Source: Sorangium cellulosum
GTDB lineage: Bacteria; Myxococcota_A; Polyangia; Polyangiales; Polyangiaceae
Assembly (NCBI GenBank): GCA_020720045.1
Contig: DYPH01000059.1
Span: 1 to 32,823, forward strand
DNA length: 32,823 bases
Reading direction: 5' to 3'
Positions 22,882-31,863 of the stretch are shown piece by piece; within the stretch, counting starts at the first letter, position 1, and each line of letters starts with the position of its first letter. Position numbers and translations under genes: made by a program. The notes beneath the pieces are model-generated. The model was not told the DNA's origin, did not search any database, and saw only the letters and a list, made by a program, of their open reading frames with translations.

Positions 22882-23524
22882 CTTGCGCGCTGCCCGCATC
22901 GGCGGCCCCGGCGTCATTCGCGCCGGCATCCTTCGCGCCGGCATCGGCGGGCCCCGCGTCGAAGCTTCCGCCGTCGTAGCGCCCGTCGTCGGCCAGGCAG
23001 ACGCCGGCGTCGGGATCGCGGACGGCGGTCGGGGTCTTTACCTTGTCGATTTCAAAACTTGCGGCAACCACGCAGACGCGCGGGCGCCCGTCATCGAGGA
23101 CGACGGCGTTCCACGGCGCCTTCGTCGGGTCTTCGCAGATGTAGCCGTCGCGGCAGTCCGAGTTCCCCTCGCACTCCTTCAAGCAGAAGCTGCGTGCCGT
23201 GCGCGGGAGGCGGCGGTCGTCGTAGCCACAGCCGGGGATGCTCGTGCCGTAGGCGACACAGCGCGCTTCGCTCGGACACGTCCCGCGGCTGCAGGAGAAG
23301 ACCGTGCAGTAGCCGCTCGGCTGGGTCGTGTCGCAAATGCGGTCGGAGGTGCTCCCGTTGCAGTCGGCGTTCACCGTGCAAGGGTCGCCGATCTCCTTGG
23401 CGCAGCCGGTCGCCCCGAAGGTGCAGATCGCCAGCAAAATCGCTCGGCCGCGCGCCGTCGAGGGGGGCGTCGCGAAGAGGCGCCGAAGACGGCGAGCAAG
23501 ACCAGAGAGCCACATAAGAAGCAC
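22856..23524 (-). CDS. Cys-rich lipoprotein with Asp-Ala-Gly tail
   Basis: 222 aa. A long basic N-region, then a hydrophobic core and lipobox FGATGC (Cys41); the ATG at 23515 is an alternative start. The mature part is Cys-rich with small-module patterns (GDPCTVNADCNGSTSDRICD, CSRGTCPSEARCV, CLKECEGNSDCRDGYIC). It ends in a repetitive DAGAKDAGANDAGAADAGS tail. Such modules are frequent in myxobacterial surface lipoproteins and differ from the 5901/17177/18171 family. It overlaps the DppB-like gene by 26 bp and could be co-transcribed with it, which raises the possibility of an accessory role in uptake. Function unknown. Confidence 0.8.
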   Translation of the reverse strand: MLLMWLSGLARRLRRLFATPPSTARGRAILLAICTFGATGCAKEIGDPCTVNADCNGSTSDRICDTTQPSGYCTVFSCSRGTCPSEARCVAYGTSIPGCGYDDRRLPRTARSFCLKECEGNSDCRDGYICEDPTKAPWNAVVLDDGRPRVCVVAASFEIDKVKTPTAVRDPDAGVCLADDGRYDGGSFDAGPADAGAKDAGANDAGAADAGSAQDGAVDSGL

Positions 23525-23543
23525 CGGCTTAGTCGGAAACGGC

Positions 23544-23577
23544 GAGGGCCGGTGCCGGAAACGCAGCGCCGGCCCTC
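23544..23577. repeat. GC-rich inverted repeat between lipoprotein genes
   Basis: Nine-bp arms GAGGGCCGG / CCGGCCCTC around a 16-nt loop, 37 bp past the stop of the gene ending at 23614. There is no T-run on the minus-strand exit, so it is at best a factor-dependent terminator or an mRNA-stabilising hairpin. Confidence 0.5.
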
Positions 23578-23613
23578 AAAAATATCGCGGTGGCAGCCAA
23601 CGCTACAAACCGG

Positions 23614-25533
23614 TCACGGGCAGACCGGCGGCGTCGGGTCGCAGACCGGCTTGGTCGCCTGGGTCGGGCCGTTGGGGCCGACGCAGTAGGTGCCGCTGCC
23701 GCACTGGATGGTGCCGTTCGCGAGGCCCGCTTTGCAGAAGACGGCGTCGTAGCCGAAGGTCCCGGTGCAGTAGAGGCCGTCGGCTTTGCCGGCGCAGAGC
23801 CCCGGCGGGACGGTCCCTGCGTCGCTGGCCGGGCGGGCGTCCTTCGGGCAGTCGGCGATGAGGGCGAAGTTCAGCTGGGTCCGCTTGACGCGCTCGCCCG
23901 CGTTCGAGAGCGGCGGGTTGCCGTCTTCGACAGTGATGTTGCGTTCGTGGGAGAAGCCCTCGATGCGGACGCCATTCAACGAGCCGAATTGGTTGTCGAA
24001 AATGTACCCGAAGCCGGCGCGATCGGTGAAGCGCGAGAGCGTGTACATGTGATCGGGGTGGCCCGCCCAGCCGGCGCGATCCTGGGCGACCATCACCGAG
24101 CCGCCGACCATCTCTTGGGGGTTGGTCGTCTTCCGCCAGCCGCGCTTGAGGAGCGCGTCACGGAGGCCGTCGGTCGTCTGGTACACGGGGATGTTGAGCC
24201 CGGAGAAACGGAGCGCGTAGGAGACGTAGGTCGTGCACGCCATGTGGTCGGCGGCCGGGTCGTTCTCGCGGCCACGACCGTAGAGGTGGGCGCGGGCGGT
24301 GCGGCGGATGAGCATGAACTGGGACTTGTAGGTCGCCAGCAATTTCGCGTTGATGCCGTCGTCGGGGCAGCTCCCGCCGTCGGTACCGGAGTCGCTCACC
24401 GCGGGGCCTGCGTCGCGGGGGATGCAGCGCCCGGCGTCGGAGCTGCCGCTGGAGCCGCTGCTGCTGCTCGTCGAACCGCCATCGGTGCCGCCGCTGCTGC
24501 TCGTCGAACCGGAGCTGCTGCTCGTCGAACCGCCATCGGTGCCGCCGCTGCTGCTCGTCGAACCGGAGCTGCTCGTCGAACCGGAGCTGCTCGTCGAACC
24601 GGAACTCGTCGTCGAACCGCCGTCGGTGCCGCCGCTGCTGCTTGTGGAACCGGAGCTCGTGGTGGAGCCGGAGCTCGTCGTCGAGCCGGAGCTCGTCGTC
24701 GAACCGGAGCTCGTCGTCGAACCGGAGCTCGTCGTCGAACCGGAACTCGTCGTCGAACCGGAGCTCGTCGTCGAACCGGAGCTCGTCGTTGACCCGGAAC
24801 TCGTCGTGGAGCCGGAGCTCGTGCCGCCGCTGGAGGAGCCGCCCGGCTCGCAATCGGTGGAGACTTGGCGCTTGGAGCCATCGCTCGGGCACGGGTAGCC
24901 GTAGGGGCTGTTGGGGCCCTGCTCTTCGGGGGCGTCGGGGCCGAGGGGGACGGTGTCGAAGTTGCTGACCGGCACCTTCATCGTGTCGCAGGTGGCGCCG
25001 CCGCCGTTTTCCTTGCACTCGGCGACGATCGTCTTGTCGAAGGGGCCGTAGGCGTAGGTGCCGTCGGTGCAGAGGCCGGTGCTGTCGACGGTCGTCCCGT
25101 TCGGGCAGACGCCATCGCCGCGCGAGGCGCCCGCGACGTCGGCCGGCCAGTCGGTCTGGTCACAAATCTCAGCAAAACCGAGCTTTTTGCACTCCTCGAC
25201 CATCCCCGCGGGGAACGGGCCGAGGGCGGTGCCGGGCGCGTTGCCGCGGACGCAGAAGGTGATCTTCTCGTCGTACTTGGAGCCGGGCGGGCAGACGGCG
25301 TTCGTCGAGTCGACGAGGCCGACGGCGTCGGTCAAGTTCGACTCGGTTCCGCTGGCGGGCGGCTCGAAGATATCGGAAGTTACCGGCTTTTTATCGGTGC
25401 CGCAGGCGACGGAGACGATGCCGCTCGTCACGATCCCGGCGACCGCGAGGACGGCGAGGACGGTGCCCCGCTGGCGACGGGCCCGGGGGGAGTTGCTGCT
25501 GAACATCTCGACGCGACCAGGAAGCTTCCGCAT
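23614..25533 (-). CDS. Lipoprotein with Ser/Gly/Thr linker and NlpC/P60- or CHAP-like domain
   Basis: 639 aa from the ATG at 25533 (ATG 25506 also possible). Signal and lipobox IVSVAC (Cys44). Residues about 65-230 form a Cys-rich module with repeated PPGS/PNGT, DGxCxxGT and GPF motifs. About 235-370 is a Ser-Gly-Thr linker of SSGSTT and SSGGTDGGS units. The last domain fits a papain-like cell-wall hydrolase or amidase: Cys433 in MACTTYVSYAL, His492/His495 in GHPDHMYTL, Asn514 in FDNQFGS. A second Cys-rich stretch ends the protein (CAGKADGLYCTGTFGYDA). Cleavage of peptidoglycan or another amide outside the inner membrane is plausible but inferred. Five palindromic 43-bp repeats lie upstream. 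Confidence 0.75.
   Translation of the reverse strand: MRKLPGRVEMFSSNSPRARRQRGTVLAVLAVAGIVTSGIVSVACGTDKKPVTSDIFEPPASGTESNLTDAVGLVDSTNAVCPPGSKYDEKITFCVRGNAPGTALGPFPAGMVEECKKLGFAEICDQTDWPADVAGASRGDGVCPNGTTVDSTGLCTDGTYAYGPFDKTIVAECKENGGGATCDTMKVPVSNFDTVPLGPDAPEEQGPNSPYGYPCPSDGSKRQVSTDCEPGGSSSGGTSSGSTTSSGSTTSSGSTTSSGSTTSSGSTTSSGSTTSSGSTTSSGSTTSSGSTTSSGSTSSSGGTDGGSTTSSGSTSSSGSTSSSGSTSSSGGTDGGSTSSSSGSTSSSGGTDGGSTSSSSGSSGSSDAGRCIPRDAGPAVSDSGTDGGSCPDDGINAKLLATYKSQFMLIRRTARAHLYGRGRENDPAADHMACTTYVSYALRFSGLNIPVYQTTDGLRDALLKRGWRKTTNPQEMVGGSVMVAQDRAGWAGHPDHMYTLSRFTDRAGFGYIFDNQFGSLNGVRIEGFSHERNITVEDGNPPLSNAGERVKRTQLNFALIADCPKDARPASDAGTVPPGLCAGKADGLYCTGTFGYDAVFCKAGLANGTIQCGSGTYCVGPNGPTQATKPVCDPTPPVCP
24440..24835 (-). 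repeat. Coding microsatellite for the Ser/Gly/Thr linker
   Basis: Two interlaced units on the coding strand: an 18-bp unit giving SSGSTT (about ten near-perfect copies, + 24640-24820) and longer units giving SSGGTDGGS and SSGSTS (+ 24450-24640). All lengths are multiples of 3, so copy-number change keeps the frame. Silent differences (CTCGTCGTC / CTCGTGGTG) are sparse, which suggests recent expansion. Confidence 0.9.
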
Positions 25534-25680
25534 ACCGGCAGCCTGACAAGCCTTTCGCGGGTGAGTCAAGCGACGAAGAACGCTCGCGCCGCCGCAATCG
25601 ACTGAAGAGACGTCGCGCCCCCTTCGCCTGGGGCGCCAACGTCCCACCTTCGCCCCCACGAAGGCTCACGGGCGCGGAAC

Positions 25681-25878
25681 CAAGGTCCGACCTTGAAAAC
25701 AGGGCTCGCCGCTGCCCCCAATTCAATGTCCGACATTGAAAACAGGGCTCGCCGCTGCCCTCAAACCAATGTCCGACATTGAAAACAGGGCTCGTCGCTG
25801 CCCTCAAACCAATGTCCGACATTGAAAACAGGGCTCGCCGCTGCCCCCAATTCAATGTCCGACCTTGAAAACAGGGCT
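25681..25878. repeat. 43-bp tandem repeat carrying a 15-bp palindrome (5 copies)
   Basis: GTCCGAC begins at 25685, 25728, 25771, 25814 and 25857, an exact 43-bp period. Each unit holds CAATGTC-C-GACATTG (7-1-7 palindrome) followed by AAAACAGGGCTCGCCGCTGC. In copy 1 both arms change together (CAAGGTC-C-GACCTTG), keeping the palindrome; copy 5 changes only one arm. A 43-bp period shifts the reading frame, so the array is non-coding. It lies between the kinase stop (25878) and the lipoprotein start (25533). Confidence 0.9.
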
Positions 25879-27626
25879 CACGGGGCGCGGTTTGCCAGGG
25901 CGAAGACCGGGCGGGTGCCGTCGAAGGTGAGCGTCGCTTTTTCGGGACCGCCGTCGCGGGCAAGCGTGAGCGTCGCTTTCTCGGCGGCACACAGGGGGAC
26001 GCGAAACGCCCCCGACCACGGTCCCTGGGAGAGCGGGCCTGCCGAGGCGATGTAGACGCGCTCAACGGTGCCGACCAGCGCCTGGCACCCAGAAGCAGGC
26101 TTGGCTTCCGGGGCGAGGTGGAAGGCGCCGACTTCGAGGCGCGATGTCGGCTCGCCGGGGAACAGCCCCCGCCAGTTCAAGTGCCCATCGCCAGTAAGGC
26201 GTGGACCGGTCGCCCAGACGGCGCCGTAGGTCGTCCGCCAGGTGTCGAGGGTCGTTGCGAGCGATTTCGCGTCGCCATCGACGTCGATCGCCATGCGTGG
26301 GAGTGTCAGCGGCGGCCCATCGTCGCCGGAGATCTCGAGGGAATCGGGGTGGATCGTGACCGCCGTCATGCCGAGCGGCGCGAGCTCCGACTGGGCGATC
26401 GTCACGCCGTTTCCGTGGGTCGCGATCGCGCCGCGCAGGGAGAACCCGAGGCGCGCCGCCGCTGCCACCGTCCGCCGCTCGGCGATCGCTTGCGTGGCGA
26501 AATAGCCGCCCGTGACGAGCGCAACGAGGAGGGCGCCGGCGACCAGAAGCGGCCACGGGGGGCGTCGACCCGCCGCCCCTTTGGGACGAAAATCAGGAAC
26601 GGGCGCGGCGACCGGAGCACGGCCACGGCGCGGCGCTTGGGCCGGTTCTTGGGCCGGTTGTTGGGTGGCGTCCTCGCGGCTCACATCGAACCGTGTCGCG
26701 GCCGTCGGAAGCGCCAGCGACGCGCGCGGCTTCTTGGGGAGCTCGGACGTGAGCTCCGGCGGATCAGAGAGGGTCGCCGGCAGCTTCGTAAGCGGCTTCA
26801 ACGCCTCCACAAATTCGGTCAGCGACGCGCGCTCGGGGAGATCGACCTGGAGCGCGTGGGCGATGATCGCGTCGAGGGGGGCGAAGGCCGGGTGGTGGCT
26901 GCTCGGCGGCTTGAAACGCCCGAGGAAAATCGCGCCGATGAGCTCGGACATCGTCCCCCCTTCAAAGGGGCGTTCACCGACGGCGAGCTCGTAGAGCGTC
27001 ACCCCGAGCGACCAGACGTCGCTCTTCGCCTCGACGTCCTTCGACGCCGCCAGCTGTTCCGGGCTCATGTACTGGGGCGTCCCGACGATGGCGTCGGCGC
27101 GGGTGATCGCCGCCTCCCCCTCCACCACGAGCTTGGAGATCCCGAAATCGACGACCTTGACGACGCCAGAGGCGCTCAAGAACAGGTTCGCCGGCTTCAC
27201 GTCGCGATGAACGATCCCGGCCGCATGCGCTTCGGCGACCGCCTCGCAGGCTTCGAGCAGGTAGCGCGCCGCTTCGGCGATCGGGAGCCGGCTGCGACGG
27301 GTGAGGACGGTGTCGAGATCCTCGCCAACGAGCCGTTCCATCACGATAAACGGGACGCCGTCGTCCTCGCCGACGGCAAAAATCCGAACGGTATGCGGCC
27401 CAAAGAGGCGCGAAGCGGCTTGGGACTCGCGGGCGAAGCGGGCGACCACTTCCGGCACGTCCATGAGATCGGCGCGAAGGCACTTGATCGCGATGGCGGT
27501 GCCGTTCCGTTCGTCAACGGCGGCAAAGACCTCCCCCATTGCCCCGGCGCCCAGACGCCCTTCCACGCGAAAGTGCGTGCCGATTCGCGTCGGAATTGGG
27601 CGTGACGATGGTGCGGAAGATTTCAT
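25878..27626 (-). CDS. Transmembrane Ser/Thr protein kinase (PknB/Hanks type)
   Basis: 582 aa from the ATG at 27626. The kinase domain is complete: Gly-loop LGAGAMGEVF (25-34), Lys48 in IAIKCLR, catalytic HRDVKPANLFL with Asp142, DFG at 160-162, activation segment GTPQYMSPEQ (182-191). A Pro/Gln/Ala-rich juxtamembrane linker (about 285-355), one membrane helix (357-376) and an extracytoplasmic domain of about 200 residues follow. The last has no PASTA repeats and ends in a Cys-containing beta-rich part (GCQALVG, VPLCAAE). It probably senses an envelope signal and phosphorylates cytosolic targets; these cannot be named. It is divergent from the lipoprotein gene at 27778 (151 bp), which may be its partner. 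Confidence 0.93.
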   Translation of the reverse strand: MKSSAPSSRPIPTRIGTHFRVEGRLGAGAMGEVFAAVDERNGTAIAIKCLRADLMDVPEVVARFARESQAASRLFGPHTVRIFAVGEDDGVPFIVMERLVGEDLDTVLTRRSRLPIAEAARYLLEACEAVAEAHAAGIVHRDVKPANLFLSASGVVKVVDFGISKLVVEGEAAITRADAIVGTPQYMSPEQLAASKDVEAKSDVWSLGVTLYELAVGERPFEGGTMSELIGAIFLGRFKPPSSHHPAFAPLDAIIAHALQVDLPERASLTEFVEALKPLTKLPATLSDPPELTSELPKKPRASLALPTAATRFDVSREDATQQPAQEPAQAPRRGRAPVAAPVPDFRPKGAAGRRPPWPLLVAGALLVALVTGGYFATQAIAERRTVAAAARLGFSLRGAIATHGNGVTIAQSELAPLGMTAVTIHPDSLEISGDDGPPLTLPRMAIDVDGDAKSLATTLDTWRTTYGAVWATGPRLTGDGHLNWRGLFPGEPTSRLEVGAFHLAPEAKPASGCQALVGTVERVYIASAGPLSQGPWSGAFRVPLCAAEKATLTLARDGGPEKATLTFDGTRPVFALANRAP

Positions 27627-27777
27627 GGCGGCGGCAAACCCTCCATTGTGCCTGGCCGTGGAGGCTCGCGGAATGCAAAAAGGATCTTTCCGGCGAGCGC
27701 CGGAGTGAAGGTTTGCGGGGCACCATCGAACTTCTGTGGCGGAACTGCGGCGGTTCCCCGCTAGCCTGCGCCCGCGT

Positions 27778-28950
27778 ATGCGCCCCGCCTTGCTTGCCCT
27801 CGTCTTCGCCCTTCCGGTCGCCTGCACGTCGCTCCCGACGATCACGGAGCCGCCCGTCGACGCCGGCGCCGACAGCGCCGTCGCTGACGCGGGCGCCGAC
27901 AGCGCCGTCGCTGATGGAGGCGCAGCCGACAGCGCCCTCCCGGACGGGGGCGATGCGGGAGCCATGACCGATAGCGGCCCTAGCGACGCAGGCCCGACCG
28001 TCGATGGACTCCGTGCAGGATGCAGCGGCTCGCGAGGCGTGCTGTCGCTGCCGCAAGTCGCCGTCACTGCGACGTCGGTCTACTGGGTCGGGCCGGCATG
28101 TGGCGCCAGCGACAGCAAGCCAGTCCTCCACAAGACCGCACGCACGCGGGTCGCTTCCGGCGCCCCCCTATGCGGCCAAGGGGCTGAATTTATGCTTCCG
28201 CTCGGCGCTCCGGCCTCTCTGCTCCCGACGAGCGAAGGGGTCGCAGTCGTGACGCACGCACGCGAGGTGATGCGGCTGGACGAACCGACAAGCACGACGT
28301 CGGTGCAGACGGTCGGCGCCGCACTCCCGCCGTCGAACGTGATCGGCGCTGCCGTGGCCATCGGTCCGACCGCCGACAAGCCGCTGGCGATTGCGTGGAT
28401 CTCCGCCAATGGGACACCGCACTACGAAGTCGCCGGAGGTACGCTGACCGGATTAAGCGGTCAGGGGCACGTCGGGATCGCGGTGACGGATACCCCTTCG
28501 GCCTACTTCGCCCAGATCCGCAATGGGCAGCTCAATATCGAAAAGAAACCGGGGCTTCTGCCCACTGCGAAGAGCGCAAACGTGACGCCGGTCGCCCAAA
28601 TCCACGTCGCCGGCGCGATGTTCCTCGTCCGTCAAGGGACGACGCTTTCGTCCAACGTCGGGGGGGACACTCTCGTTCCGCTCCCGAATATCGTCTCGGA
28701 GGGCCTCGCGCCGGCCGTCGATGCGCCAACAGACGTGGTCAGCTTCCGAACCGCTGGGGGCGTCACTCAGCTGTCGCTCGTCAGCCGAGTAGCGAACTCC
28801 TGGGAGGCCAGGCCGCTGGGAAGTGCGACCCGCTTCGAAGGCATCGGGAGCGCCGTCAGCGCCGCACCCGGCGCGATGATCGATGTTGCGACGACGGGGT
28901 CCTGCCCCATGGGCGAGTCCTTCATCAACTTCGAGCGTTTCGTCAAATAG
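27778..28950 (+). CDS. Lipoprotein with DAGADSAVA repeats
   Basis: 390 aa from the ATG at 27778, which opens a signal peptide with lipobox ALPVAC (Cys16). A low-complexity linker (DAGADSAVADAGADSAVADG, from a 30-bp DNA repeat) runs to about residue 70. The rest is a beta-rich domain with regularly spaced strands (VAVTATSVYWVGPAC, VHVAGAMFLV-type segments), which looks like a degenerate propeller of the kind in myxobacterial lipoproteins that start TSVYW. The family is inferred from pattern only. It diverges from the kinase gene, and its stop is 2 bp from the convergent nucleosidase-like gene. Confidence 0.8.
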   Translation: MRPALLALVFALPVACTSLPTITEPPVDAGADSAVADAGADSAVADGGAADSALPDGGDAGAMTDSGPSDAGPTVDGLRAGCSGSRGVLSLPQVAVTATSVYWVGPACGASDSKPVLHKTARTRVASGAPLCGQGAEFMLPLGAPASLLPTSEGVAVVTHAREVMRLDEPTSTTSVQTVGAALPPSNVIGAAVAIGPTADKPLAIAWISANGTPHYEVAGGTLTGLSGQGHVGIAVTDTPSAYFAQIRNGQLNIEKKPGLLPTAKSANVTPVAQIHVAGAMFLVRQGTTLSSNVGGDTLVPLPNIVSEGLAPAVDAPTDVVSFRTAGGVTQLSLVSRVANSWEARPLGSATRFEGIGSAVSAAPGAMIDVATTGSCPMGESFINFERFVK

Positions 28951-28952
28951 GC

Positions 28953-29549
28953 TTACGCGCCGAGCGCCTTTGCGAGGGCGCTTGCGAGGGTCGCCGATGC
29001 GGCCCGGTGGTGGGCGAGCCAGTCGGCGCGACCGCCGGGGCCGGTGGCGTTGGCGATCGCCAGAAGCGCCCCCGCGGGGACGCTCCGCGCGCGAGCCGCC
29101 GCGAAAACGGCTGCTAGTTCCATGTGTTCCACGGAATGCTCGCCGGTCACCAACGGAGGCTCCTGGGCGACGGTCACCCCCGGCGTCGTCGCGACCGAAA
29201 CACGCGGCAGCCCGGCGAGCGGCGCGCGGGAAAGCACGGCAAGCGGCGAAGCCGGCAACGGATCGCCGACCCCCGCCGGAAGCTCGGTGCCGACCGGCGC
29301 CGCGAGCGCTGCCTGTTTGGCGACGACGAGGTCACCGATCGCAAGCGGTACGCCCGGGTAAAAGCCTGCAGTCCCTACAAAAAGGAGCGACTCCGGCTGA
29401 TGGCGATCGAGGGCGGCGATCGTCCCGAGTGGCGCTTCCAAGAGCCCAATGCCGACGGCGGCAAGGACGACATGCTCGCCGAGCCGCTCGCCGAGGGCGG
29501 CACGAAGGGGGGCGAGCTCCGGTTCAAAGGCGGCAACGACGAGAAGCAT
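28953..29549 (-). CDS. Nucleoside phosphorylase/hydrolase-like protein (MTAN/PNP_UDP fold)
   Basis: 198 aa, short for the family. The N-terminus MLLVVAAFEPELAPLRAALG and the segment LLFVGTAGFYPGVPLAIGDLVV match the GxAG and GD-V-V patterns of the MTAN/futalosine hydrolase/PNP superfamily. EHMELAAVFAAA stands where the substrate-binding NxE(M)E-AA motif lies, and LLAIANATGPGGRADW resembles the usual RxISN segment. Substrate cannot be told: 5'-methylthioadenosine, futalosine or a purine nucleoside are all possible. It starts 13 bp after the VWA gene and is probably in the same operon. Confidence 0.65.
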   Translation of the reverse strand: MLLVVAAFEPELAPLRAALGERLGEHVVLAAVGIGLLEAPLGTIAALDRHQPESLLFVGTAGFYPGVPLAIGDLVVAKQAALAAPVGTELPAGVGDPLPASPLAVLSRAPLAGLPRVSVATTPGVTVAQEPPLVTGEHSVEHMELAAVFAAARARSVPAGALLAIANATGPGGRADWLAHHRAASATLASALAKALGA

Positions 29550-29562
29550 CCCGTCGTTCTAC

Positions 29563-30722
29563 TCAGAAAATCTGCACGGTGTCGCCGCTCGCGGTCGCGC
29601 AGAGCCCCTCGGGCGTTGGCGATCCCGTGGTCCGCAGGATGTCGGCCGGGGCGAGTGTCTTGGTGGTGCCGGCGAGCTCGCTCGCGAGGACGCGCACGAG
29701 GCTCCGCTGGAGTTTCGTCACGAAATAGCAAGGGATCTTCGGCTCTTGGTGGGCATTGCCGACGCCGGAATCGTCGGTCAAGAACAGGTAGCGACCACCG
29801 GTAACGAGGGCGGCGCTCCGCATGGTGCGCTCGAGGAGGTCGTCGACGCCGCTCGAAGCGACCGGATAAATGTGGATCCCCTGCTGGTGGGCGCCGACGA
29901 TCGCCTGCTTCATGGCGCCGGCGTTTTCCGTGTGGTGGGGCGCGTCGCCGACCCAAAAGGCGACCTTCGCGACGTCGCGGCCGCTCCGCCAACCGAGCTG
30001 GGAGAGCGCGGCGAGCCCCTTCTCCGGGCTCTCGGGGATGTCACCACCGCCGCCGGCCGCCTGCGCACCGAGGGTCGCCGTGAAGGCGCGCGGATCGCCC
30101 GTAAAATCGAAGCTTTTGACGACGTACTCGTCGCCCGCGTCCCGGTAGAGCACGAGGGACCAGCGCTGGCTCGCCCCGGGAACTTGTTCTCCGATCCGGC
30201 GCTTGGCCGGGCGGAGACGAAGTTGTCGGCGACCGCTTTGGAAATGCCCGCAAATTCGGCAGTCAAGTAGCGAATTTCGTCCCCCATGCTGCCGGTCGTG
30301 TCGAGGACGATGGCGGCGTCGACGGCGCTGTGGGGGCTCCGCTGGCCGGGGGCGAATTCGGCGGCGGCGGCGTCATACTCGGCGCTCGAAAAGGCGGGGG
30401 CGCCAGGGACGGCGGCGGTCGTCGCCAGATACTTGTCAAAAAACGAGTAGTTCAGCGCGTCGTCCCAGATCCCCGCCGTGAGCACGCCGGCGCCGACCTG
30501 GGCGCTCTGCGCGCCGCCGGCGCTCTCTGCGGGCGGCGGATCGCCCGGACCAAGGTCGACAAAATCATCCCCGGAACCGCCTGTGGAGCCGCCTTTGGCC
30601 GGCGAGCCAGGGGCGCTCGCGTTGGTCCGCGACAATCCCCCGGACGACGACTCGGACGTGCTGCAGGCAAGCAGCGGAACCCCAAGAACCAGCGCCGCGA
30701 GCACACCCAGGTAATTCTTCAT
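29563..30722 (-). CDS. VWA-domain lipoprotein, frameshifted
   Basis: The start at 30722 gives a signal peptide with lipobox VPLLAC (Cys20), a Ser/Gly linker (KGGSTGGSGDDFVDLGPGD), and a von Willebrand A domain opening AAIVLDTTGSMGDEI, whose DxTxS forms the metal (MIDAS) site. The frame is lost at a run of four C on the + strand (30174-30177). Adding one base joins ENKFPGA to SQRWSLVLYRDAGDEYVVKS, a normal VWA continuation through VAFWVGDAPHH and IHIYPVASSGVDDLLE to TVQIF at the end. The two pieces in the raw sequence are 30722-29910 and about 30153-29563. A homopolymer sequencing error is the simplest explanation; a real pseudogene is possible. Corrected length is about 386 aa. Probably surface-exposed, binding proteins through VWA. 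Confidence 0.8.
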
Positions 30723-30846
30723 GGCGGCCCTACTGCGGCGCGCGTGCCAGCGAAGATTTGCACCGTCACGCCTGGCACACGGCACAAAAGCGACAAAGGC
30801 CCGGCAGAACGCCGAGCCTTGGGATCCACGACGGTACCTTCCCGAA

Positions 30847-31820
<974 letters not shown>

Positions 31821-31863
31821 TCCTGCAAGTTCATGTCGGAACTCCCTTCGAGGGGGCAACCTA

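Noticed and set aside
25681-25878. CRISPR array
   Set aside because: Units are nearly identical along their whole 43 bp, with no unique spacers and no cas genes.
25391-26065. 224-aa minus frame through the 43-bp repeats, reading repeated SPVFNVG/ALFSRSD
   Set aside because: The 43-bp period puts each copy in a different frame, so the apparent peptide repeats are by-products; part overlaps the kinase and lipoprotein genes in other frames.
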